Source of the DNA: Arbacia lixula
Taxonomy: Eukaryota; Echinodermata; Echinoidea; Arbacioida; Arbaciidae
Reading direction: 5' to 3'
Assembly (NCBI GenBank): GCA_963669155.1
Contig: OZ022581.1
Coordinates: 18,281,027 to 18,345,026, forward strand
DNA length: 64,000 nucleotides
This document shows positions 11,276-21,900 of this stretch, piece after piece. Positions within the stretch are counted from its first letter, which is position 1, and every line of letters begins with the position of its first letter. Both the position numbers and the translations under genes were made by a program. The notes beneath the pieces were generated by a model, which saw only the letters and a list, made by a program, of their open reading frames with translations, ran no database searches and was not told the origin of the DNA.

Positions 11276-11660
11276 TTAAAGCATATACTGTACTGGGAAG
11301 GCAAAAAAGCCTTCAAAATGTAATTGTTAGAATGTAATTGTTAGCAATCTTCTTGCCAATATCTTAAGTTCATGTATTGTCTATTTTAGAAGCTTGCTGA
11401 AAGTTATTTGCCCTCAAATGATCTACATTTGGAGTAATGAGCGATTAGATCACAAATTCTCAAAATGTTCGGGCCGACCATTTTGAGGATTTAATCATTA
11501 ATAATTAAATACTCCATATGTGGATCGTTTGAGGGCAAATAACCTCCAGCAAGCTTCTAAAATTGACAATACATGAATTTAAGATATTGGCAAGAAGATT
11601 GCTAGCAATTACATTTTGAAGGCTTTTTTGCCTTCCCAGTACAGTACATACACCCTTTAA
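11276..11660. mobile_element. Long palindromic foldback element (TTAA-bounded)
   Basis: About 385 bp, almost entirely self-complementary. It starts TTAAAGCATATACTGTACTG and ends with the complement CAGTACAGTACATACACCCT followed by TTAA. The arms carry GGCAAAAAAGCC, the centre is near CGGGCCGACC. Copies lie at 18336-18564 (left arm largely deleted) and 57852-58224. The TTAA ends suggest a piggyBac-like target preference, but this is inference. No coding capacity. Confidence 0.85.
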
Positions 11661-14131
11661 GTACAAGTACCATCAGCCTTTTAATTAATGCAGATTCATT
11701 GTACTCTCTTTCTAGTCACACAAGAATGCTTGACAAAGATTTTCTCTTTGACATCATATGTTCAATGCCGCCGATTCTCTTGATGATTTTTGTCTGGATT
11801 TGACAAAGAAACAAAATCGGATGTGCAGAAGAATTTGGGGAAATATCCTCACCCCCTCATATGCTTGCGAAGTTGTGGCATGTAATACCTATGATGCATC
11901 TATAAATATTCAATCGAGGAATATTGTTGCAATATGGCAAAAAGGCTCTGAATGTGATATCAAGTTGCAGTACATAAGTCTCAATTTCTTAATGTTCCGC
12001 ATCATATTCCATTAAAAAATTCCATTAAAAAAAACGTTACTTTTAGATATTTTCCTTTCAGACAAGTAACATGAAATACGTGCCCAGCTGCGCCCAAGCT
12101 AGTATTTTTATCTCAAGAAGGATAAAACTTCGTGTTTGCTTGTTCTCATTAACATAACAAGCACTAAGTGACTTAATTAAAAGTTCAGCAGCGAAAACTG
12201 AAATGTATGCATGTATAGGAATGTGTATGACCTATTATAAAATCCAGGTGAACGTGACACAATGGTGTATGCATCATATTGTTGAGCAGCTGCTAGTAAT
12301 GAATATTAAGTGGTGGCATCAAACCTTGTTCAAAGGAATGGTTATCCATGTACTTAAACATCCTTGCTGATATACACTGGCTTTTCACTCATTGGTACCA
12401 GTTCACAAATTACTGTTAGATTTAGACCACAGCTTAATCAAATTTTGTGGTGTAATATTATGCAAATAAAGATACTTGATGTAGCACATACACTTCTAAA
12501 ACATCTAATAATGGATGCTTAGGATGCTAAATATTACTTACTACTGTTTAGACCATAGTTCATACAAATTGATTTATATAAACTGTGGTCTAAACCATCG
12601 TACCACTAAGCGTGAATCTACACAGAACGTTCATGATTACTATTGGACCATTTTTAAGTGTGCACGCTCTAAATCATATACACCAGAAATATACTTAAAC
12701 TGGGTTCTAAATCTAAAGGGTTGGATTTCTGTATAAGCATATATTTTCTCAGATAGCAGGGTCATAGACAGTTTTGCAAGTTGCTTTGTTTTAGCAATTG
12801 ACACCCAAGCTACATGTATAATGATTTAATTGACAGGAGTATACAGTGAGTTGTACAGACTGTTTTGCCAGAGGGCCCATCAGCAACTAACTAATGAAAT
12901 ACAAGGCACAGGGTGGTCCCCAGTGTAGAAAACGCGCGGCACAAACACCTCGCGTGGGGTACAGAAAGTGATTGTGAGCTATACGCAAATTTACTGCGCC
13001 ACATGTAAAGTCTGTACAGTAATAGTCCTATTATTCTTAGTGTTTTTGCTTTCTTTGAGCCATGTATACCACAGCCGTGTACCACGCGTCTAGCAGAGAT
13101 ATCTGACAAAAATTGACATTCTGCCATTTTGAGCCATCCATAAAAGATTTTCTGGTGACCACCCCAGTCAGGCAAGAGTACATACAATAGAGGCACGATA
13201 ATACACTAGTTAAGTACAATGAGGGCATTAAAGGGCTAGGGGCTGAAAGTTCATGGGAGTCAAAGAACACATAAAAGAGAACTTTGGGGCCAACAGATTT
13301 AGTGACTGTGATGGAGAGTGTTTGTAACAATTACAGTCAACTGAATGATGATTTCCTAGTTATCTTGGTTTGAGGTGAAATATGTCAAAAAGTTTCTCAC
13401 TTCATTCCTTTGTGTACTGTAAAATAAAATGTTGTTTATTTTCTAATTCATGTAATGGTTACTTCTATATTCAGCATATACTCTTGCAAAGGAAGGAAAG
13501 GCCTATGTGACTTGACATGTAGTCCTATAGATACAGAGATGTCCAAAACAATAAGATGTCTCATTTGTTCTTATGGATATGGATACTAAAACATTGTTTT
13601 TTATTAAAACAAGTACATTATTACTGCTGTAAATAAATTAAAGTCATCAAAATATTCATGTGAGAAATCCAAACAAAAACAAATAAATTTCTGTGTGGAT
13701 TTTAACATACAGAGGAATTGGTGTGGATAAAAGTAAAACAAAGGAGGATGTGGGAGAGAAAAGGAAAAGAAAACTTATTGTGTGGATGTCTTTCATATTT
13801 GGTATGATCCCATTGTTGAGTGCGTTGTGTAAACTACGTGTGTGTCTGTTTATGGGTGTGATAAAATTCCAGGAATGCACCAATTCGCCTATACATGTAC
13901 TTGAAAGCGAGCTTTATGAAAAACAGAACGGGAGATGAATAGAAAATGCTCACTTGCATATAGGCAACTACAACTACACATTTACACTTAAAAAATCGCG
14001 GTTTTTGCTGGACAGTGTAAATGGCGCTAAAGATAATGTCCTTTGGGCGAAATCCACAATCTTTGAAACGGGCAAGACGGGCAAGGAAAGGTGGATGTAG
14101 AGGAATGAATGTGTAGGTGTATGGATGATCT
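11661..14131. other. Intergenic, nothing coding
   Basis: AT-rich DNA between GINS3 and RPUSD2. A small stem lies at 12546-12595 (15-bp arms GTTTAGACCATAGTT and AACTGTGGTCTAAAC, one mismatch, 20-base loop). An AATAAA occurs near 12466. No exon recognised. Confidence 0.5.
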
Positions 14132-14270
14132 GGGGGGCATTTCATCAAAGGACTTGTCGGATACTTTATCCGACAAGTTTGCTCTCGGCCAATAAGATGC
14201 AAGCATTTCAGTAGCTTATAACAGTTTGTCGGATAAAACGTCCGACAAGTCCTTTGATGAAATGCCCCCT
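14132..14270. mobile_element. Foldback MITE, CTTGTCGGA family
   Basis: About 139 bp with outer arms GGGGGCATTTCATCAAAGGA and its complement, and inner arms built on TTGTCGGATA and TCCGACAAG. Its ends resemble those of the 47071, 36804 and 55813 elements (GGGGGCATTTCAT), but the body differs. Confidence 0.8.
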
Positions 14271-15039
14271 GGTGCACCTGTGAAGCAATTGAAGGAGAGA
14301 TGAAGATAAGTGACTAATGAGGTGGAACGATATGGCTGTAGCAGGCAGTTTTTTGAACAATGAAAGAATATAAGAGGGAAGAGACTTGGGGATCATGAAG
14401 GATGTAAACAATAAGCCGTTTTCGTAATGTACTAAAAAAAAAGTACACAACATATCGGAGAGCATCTCGCTCGAGACGTCACAAAATAAAAAAAAACTTT
14501 AAAAAAATCATAATTTTCTGATAATTTGACGGATTTTTCAGGAAACATTCACAAATATGTTTCTTTCGTGCTTTCATGTATACTAAATTTCCTTTAAAAA
14601 AACAACAGAGGGAGTAGCGAAGTGAGGGGTGGCGGGAGAGCGAAGTTGGAAGGCAATACGGAGAGCTGCCTCGACAGAATCTCAGAGGAAGAGCTACCAA
14701 AATTTCATGTGAATTTAATGACATACATCATTTAAACTGTTGTCTTGTTGAAAGGTCATTCATTGTAGCCATGTTCCCAAAATGTGATAAGACCACTGAT
14801 CTCTCCATCAGTGGATGAGACCCCTGAGACCCCGGTGATGAGACACGGCAATCACGCAATATGTTGCATTTCTCTCGTCTAAGTCTGAATCTAGCAGACT
14901 ACAGGACAGCATGTGAGATGTATGTTGAACTCGCATGCGAGCAAGATCAGTGAAACTTTTCCCACATGTTTACTTTGAATAATTCGTGAATGCAGTTTAA
15001 ATGAGCATTTCTAGAACCCCAACTTGCAGACTGTAAAGA
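14271..15039. other. RPUSD2 upstream region
   Basis: No recognisable promoter element. The transcription start of RPUSD2 should lie here, but I cannot place it. Confidence 0.4.
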
Positions 15040-15306
15040 ATGTTTCCTGCTGTTCGAGTAATCACACCCTCATCTAGCACCAACGCGATCTTTTTCAGTG
15101 GTTATTTTCGAGCTCCAGTTATCCCCCAGTCCCATGTACGTAATTTCGTGCTGGGTAATAGCGTAAGATTATCATCAAAGAAAACTGCCTGCTATTCATC
15201 AAGTCCGAATATCTTACACAGGGTGCTACAGATCAAACCTCCGAGTTTTGATTTACAGCTAACAAAGTGTCGTCCATTTACCGGCATGCCTAAAAGACGA
15301 AATAAG
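15040..15306 (+). CDS. RPUSD2: RPUSD2 coding exon 1
   Basis: Encodes residues 1-89. The N-terminus is rich in Ser, Arg and hydrophobic residues and poor in acidic ones, as in a mitochondrial targeting peptide. A second in-frame ATG (15286, codon 83) starts MPKRRNK, a basic nuclear-signal-like stretch. Donor AATAAG|GTAAGT, phase 0. The choice of first Met is not proven. Confidence 0.75.
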
Positions 15307-15927
15307 GTAAGTTTTGATAAGTTTTGTTTACACTTACAGTCTCCCTGTCTGAGACTGAGTGATACTGATGCCTACACATTTTTTTTTATGACGCACTGCG
15401 AGTTCGACTACTGCAAACTGGTACTTAATTTGTCTTCCTCATTTTTCCTGTATGAAATAGCTTTCCAAGTGATCTGCTGATGCCTGATGGGGATACAATG
15501 GGTTCAAAGTCATTGTGACTGATGCCAAAAGCGTTTTTTATGACGATATTGATTTGTAAAATTCCAATCTGACTGTGTCTTACAAAAATTGTGTTCGATT
15601 TGAACCAGAACTATTTTATATAGAGTGGAAAATTTGTCACTTAAATGTATTCTAATGGCTAAAAGAAATCAGACTCTGTACTAATAAAAAGCATTTGTTT
15701 TTTATCCAAGGCCCAGTGATCAAAATAATCACTTTCTATCTCTGTTTGTAACTGTTTAATGTCATTGTTGCTTGTATCATTGACATTCTGAGGACCGATT
15801 GATGTATGCTGTAGAGCGGTTTTAGGATGCTTCCTGTTTACTTTAGGTGCACTATTTTTGTGAAATGAAAGAAGCGGCGAATAATCTCTTTCTGGCCCCC
15901 ACCCTTTTCTCTCTCTCCCTCTCTCTC

Positions 15928-15973
<46 letters not shown>

Positions 15974-18900
15974 CCTCTTTCTCTCTCTCTCTCCCTCCCT
16001 CTTTCTCTCTCTACAGAAGAATTCAAACCATCCAAAGAAAGTCCAGAAGTTTGCCCACGAAGAGCAGTTTGAAAGTGTGGAGTACTACTTTGAAAATGGT
16101 ACAAGGTCTTTCTCTAAACAATGTTCATAAAGCAAAAAGAGTATATAGAACTTATCTACACTTCAAAAGTGTGAAATGTGCAATAAATTGCTACACCTAA
16201 TTGCTATGGAGGAAGTTGACATTGCATTTTTCATGAAGAGCTTCATTTTTCATAATCTTTGTACATCTACACTTTGGAAGACCTCTCATCAGTCCATGTT
16301 TTTGCAAAATAAAGGAAGAAGTACTAAGGATGACCTGCAAAAGGTGTAGTCAAGTTGTTCATGTTATTCCATTTTCATTCAATCCATGTATGACAATCTG
16401 TTCCTTTTCAGAAAAGTGAAATCGTGATCCCTTTACTAAGATCCAAATTGCTCATAAGCAAATATCCAAATGCAAACAAAATGCAATTTTTGTTCATTCA
16501 TAGTATAAATTTACATAACAGGTATTCCTCTTTGGATGTAACTTTATCTGCAGGTGGTATATATGTCTAATGCAATATTTGATTTCTTGCAGGATTGAGG
16601 AAAATCAAGCCGTATATTTATAAGTTTGAATGTCATGCCAAGGGAAGATGGTTTGGCAGCAAACTGCTCGATGTCTTCAAGAAAGAGTTCAGATTGGAGA
16701 GTGCTGAATACTATGTAAGTATGCAAAGCTCATATCATTTCAAAACTTTTCTTGCATTACAGGGGCTAAGTTGCCTTATTCAAAAGCCCCCATGTAATAT
16801 TTTTGTTTGTACTGACTGTCCGGTTGAGGTGCCCACAGTCACTGATAATCATGAGTCTGCAGAGGGGAAACTTAAATATTATCTGCAAGGGCTATACTGT
16901 TGTTATGAAACAGAAAACACACTGAACACACTGAACCATGCTGCACATTGTACTACATGGACAACATAAAGTTTTTACATTGGCTCATTTGATATTTACT
17001 CTGGCTCTTTGTTGTATCCTTGAGACTAAATTGCTAAATTGTCCTGAGCCTCTTAGTATTTCTTTCACTGATCAGCTGATCTGGCGTATGAAGTTCTACT
17101 TATCATTGTCTTGAAAAAAAGTGCTGGAGAAGCGATTATTATCACAATCATTTGAAATTGTGACTGTCCAATCAGGAGACTGCGATCGAGGGAGGCCTGA
17201 TCAAGGTGAACAAGGAGAGGGCGTCGCCGGATCGCATCCTCAAAAACAATGACTACATGCAGTCCAAAGTGCACCGCCACGAGCCGCCAGTCACCGGGGA
17301 CCCCATCCAGATACTGGCACAGACGGAGGATTATCTGGTCATCAACAAGCCTGCCTCTATTCCAGTAGGTGACCTAGTAATCACTTTTCCTGTTAGTCTG
17401 TTAGTCTGTTGGTCTGTTGGTCCGTTAGTCTGTTGGTCTGTTACAAATGTACAAGTTTTTGTTTAACTTGCTTTCATTTCTTTATTTCTGCATCAATTGT
17501 GATCAAACTTAGTGTAAATGATCCTTGGTTAATACCACCTGTGTCGCCATGAGGATGATGGGGCTAAAGGTCATCTAGGGGTCAAATGGTCAAATGATAT
17601 GAGGCAATTTGCATCATTTTTCTCAAAGTTTTCATTTCACTTGCTCTCATTTCTTTATTTCTGCATCGATTGTGATCACACTTGGTACAAATGATCCTTG
17701 GGTGTGTTGATGAGGATGATGAGGTCAAAGGTCATCTCGGCACCATTTTCAATATTTGAAAAAAAAACTTTTCACTGTTAACCTGAAAACATAATGCCTC
17801 CAGCCTCCAGCATAAAAAGACATGTTTTACCCTCTCTATATCTATCTCTCTTCATTTCTATTTCTTTATCATCTTCGCTACATGTCTCCACTTTCTCTGA
17901 CCCAATTTCTCCCTCTATCCCTCTCTTTCTCTCTATCCACCTCTTCTTCTCTTCACATTTTGACCTGTCCTTTTGTATGTCACGCTCTCTTCATCTCATC
18001 ACCATCTCATTACTCTCTCTCTCTTTGTTGCTAGGTGCATCCATGTGGGAAGTACAGGCACAACACCATTGTCTTCATCCTGGGATCGGAGTATGGATTC
18101 AAGGGGCTTCATAGTGAGTATGCTACCGTGTCCATACCTTGGTGTGAGGTTCTAAATGCTACCATGGAGGGAGGTTCATATCTATGTTCCTTAACCAGTC
18201 TAGAGAGCTCTAGAGAGACAAAAAGAATGAAGCCTTCTTGGCATTCGTCAGGAGCGTGTCTTCAAACTGGATCCCCAGACTACCTCAGAAGGTGGTTTGG
18301 GGCATACTGGGGAGAGGGATTCACATCCACTCTCCTTAAAGGGAATGAACTTTGGGGTAATTAGTGATTAAATCACAAATCTTCAAAATTGTTCGGGCCG
18401 ATTTAATCGCTAATTACTCCCAAAGTGGATCATTTGACAGCAAATAACATTCAGCTAGTTTCTAAAATGGACAATACATGAATTTAAAACCATTGGCAAG
18501 AAGATTGCTCATGATCACCTTTTGAAGGCTTTTTTGTCTTTCCAGTACAGTATACGCCCTTTAACCAGTCTAGATCACTCTAGAATAAACAAATTAAGCA
18601 TTCTTATCTTTCCTCAGCTGCGTGTCTCTCAACCATATTCACAGACTACCTGAGAAAGTGGTTTGGGGTGCACTGCGGCGTTCAACATTTGTATTGTGTA
18701 CACGGGAAGCGCACTCTGAGAGATAGCGGCACAACATAATGACCTTTTCCATGCATAATTCCACTTTGAACTTCTTTGGAGATAGCAGTATTCTAACATG
18801 TTCTTCAAGTCTTTCTTCAACAGGGCTCCGACATGATTCATCTTCCATTTGAAGATGTGTATTCTGCCCAACTCTATAAAGTAGGCAACACTACTAGTAC

Positions 18901-21900
18901 CGTACTGACCGGCAGATAAGACGCACCGGCAGATAAGATGCACCCCGACTTTGAGCAAGAAATTTTTAAAAAAGAAGAAAAAAAATTGGATCTACCAAAC
19001 GAACACATATGCACATGTATGGGACTATGCATTGTGTGACAACATGTAACAACAAAATAGATGGCTTTGATAGCCTGACACAAATGATGTACCGGTAATA
19101 CAATCTTAGTAACATCACTAGGACTAGTATTTGTCCGAGACACCTCAAAGACACCGCTAAGGAGAAAGCTAAGACTCAAACACTGAAACTCCCTTAGATG
19201 GGAGCCGCCATTGTTTCTTTGATCCAACTGCGAGATGGCGCTATACACGAGACCATATCGCCGGAGATCAAAGAAACGTGACAGCTCCCATCTAACAGAG
19301 TTTCTGAGTTTCAGCCTTAGCTTTCTCTTTAGCGGTATCTTTGAGGTGTCTCGGACAAATACTAGTTCTGGTGCTTTCTTATTATCGGTAATTATGCATT
19401 AATGATGTGATTGAGATCGTATTACCAGTACGCCAATTGTGTCAGGCTATCAAAGCCATCTATTTTGTTGTTGAATGTTGTCACACAATGCGTAGTCCCA
19501 TACATGTGTATACATGTTGGTTTGAAAGACTCGACTTTTGCTAACGCCACGTATAAGCTGCACCCGGACTTATACAGCCTTAAACGGCGGTGAATACGGT
19601 ATTTGAAGTCCAATCCTGCAAGATAGTGATGTATAATCATAATTAAGCATTCTCTGAAAATCTATTGAAAAAAATCAGTACCAATTAATTTTTATGGTAC
19701 TGGTATTTATTTAGTTGTGTTTTACTTTCAGCTATACATCGCTTGGACAGACTAACCTCAGGACTGCTCCTATTTGCAAGGTCAGTGGTTGCTTGATAAA
19801 TATAGCCTGGTTTCCACGCTGTTGGGCATTACAAATCCATATTTTACAATCAAAAGGTCTGGTTGCAGGAGACTATAGTACTTCACTCAAATTTTTCTCC
19901 AGATGGAGATGGCGAGTCTTGTTAGGTCTAGACCTTAACGTATACTTGTAGCCTAGAAGCCAGGCTACAAATATAAAAACATGTACATAAAACATGTACT
20001 GGTAGCCATTATTATGTAGAGGTCATGACCAAACATAAAGTATGACATGTCTGTACAGGCCGTTCTGTTCTCCTTTCTTTCTCCCAAATAAGTGTGTGGA
20101 ACAATGAGTCCATCTTGTTGGACAGTTCAATTCAGTACGAGCAGGTAGGAGAAGTTTGAGGACAGCATGTTAGAAAGTTGCAGAAGTTTGGCTACTCTTT
20201 GTTTTGGCAGCTCCTGTGTGATTCATAATTGTTTGTACTGCATTGATGTTAGAGAGTTTTAGATCAACACAGCGTGGACATGGGCATGTTCTTTGTAAGC
20301 TTGGCAGGAACATCCCGTGTTTGTCCGCTCTAGATCTCACACTTCAGGAGTTTTAAGTTAAAATAAACACATCCACCACGTGTTAATCTAAACCTCTCTA
20401 TTTAATAAATGAGATGGCAAGTCCAAGTCTTTATTCTGGATTATTATTGTCTGAATTTGTGATTTCTTATGTGAATATATGAACTATAATATTTTGCCTC
20501 AACCCCCTCAGAACTCTTGAGGTCTCCAAGCGGCTGGATGCCTACGTGAGAGAAAGACAGCTGGAGAAAGTCTATGTTTGTAAAGTCCAGGGGGAATTCC
20601 CAAGGTGAGAAACTTGATCTGTTCCTATGCCATTGATGCAATTTTGCACAAGTGCTATACATAGCTCTCACTGAGCAGTAGTTGATATGATACACAACAG
20701 GGTGGTAGAGCATGGAGTCAATTCTGATTAATTTACCATAACTAATTTTCTCCGGTAAATGGATTTAAGTTAGCAACCAGGCTTAAATGTCACCCGTATG
20801 GACGATTTAAATCCAAACAGCACAGAATAAATGATGTTGTCCTCAGAACAGTGGCAGATTTCAATCACTCACCATATTTATTACATGGACGCACTCACAT
20901 TGTTGTGATTCTGTGGACAACTTCGTTATTAAATGTTCTTTGAATGTTGCCATGGTGAGAGTGGAATAATAAATAGAATATAATAAAATGTTTAGTACAT
21001 CCATGTGATTGTATTCTTTCAGGATTTCAGCAAGTAACCCACAATTTGAAAGACTCACCTATAAAGGTGAAACAAGCACACCCCCCCTGATAATTTCACA
21101 AAGATTTGCAGTGATGATTTGAAATAAACTGTCACCCCACCCTATCTCTCTTCGCAGTGAACCCTTGGAATGCAAGGAACCCATCTTCATTGTGTCTCAC
21201 AAGATTGGGGTGTGTCGAGTGAAAGCTGACGGCAAGCCATGCCTCACAAGATTTGAACGCCTCAGTTATGATGGAGAAACGAGCATCGTCAAATGTAAGC
21301 CGCTTTCCTGTTCATACTCTACTTTATATATATTGTTGCAACTGAAGATTAGATGTTTATTTTTATGCCTCCGCCACGAAGTGGCTGGAGGCACTATGTT
21401 TTTCGGGTTGTCCGTCCGTCCGCCCCGAATCCGTTTAAGCAATATATTGAGTATCGGTCACCAGATTTACTTCAAACTTGTTGCATTCTATGAAACCAAT
21501 GAACTGTGTAAAATAGGGGTCAATTATGATGGCGGTCAAAGGTCAATGAACTTTGTAAAAAATTGCCCCAAATTGCATGAGATGTGTAGTAAGTCTATGA
21601 GATGGTTACCTTTCAGATGTGGTAGATCATGTTTTGGTCCCTTTACCATGCAGGCTTCCCCCTGACGGGCCGCATGCATCAGATCAGGGTGCATCTACAG
21701 TACCTGGGCTACCCCATCCTTAATGATCCCCTCTATAACAATGCCGTGTGGGGCCAGGCCAAGGCCAAGGGGGGCAACCAGGATCTCTCCGACGAGCAAG
21801 TGAGTCTCAAACGGCTGTGCTGGAACACTTTGTGTACCAGACAAAATGCTACCCTGTGCAATGTGTGTGTATTGATGGTGAAAACAATCCAAACATGATA

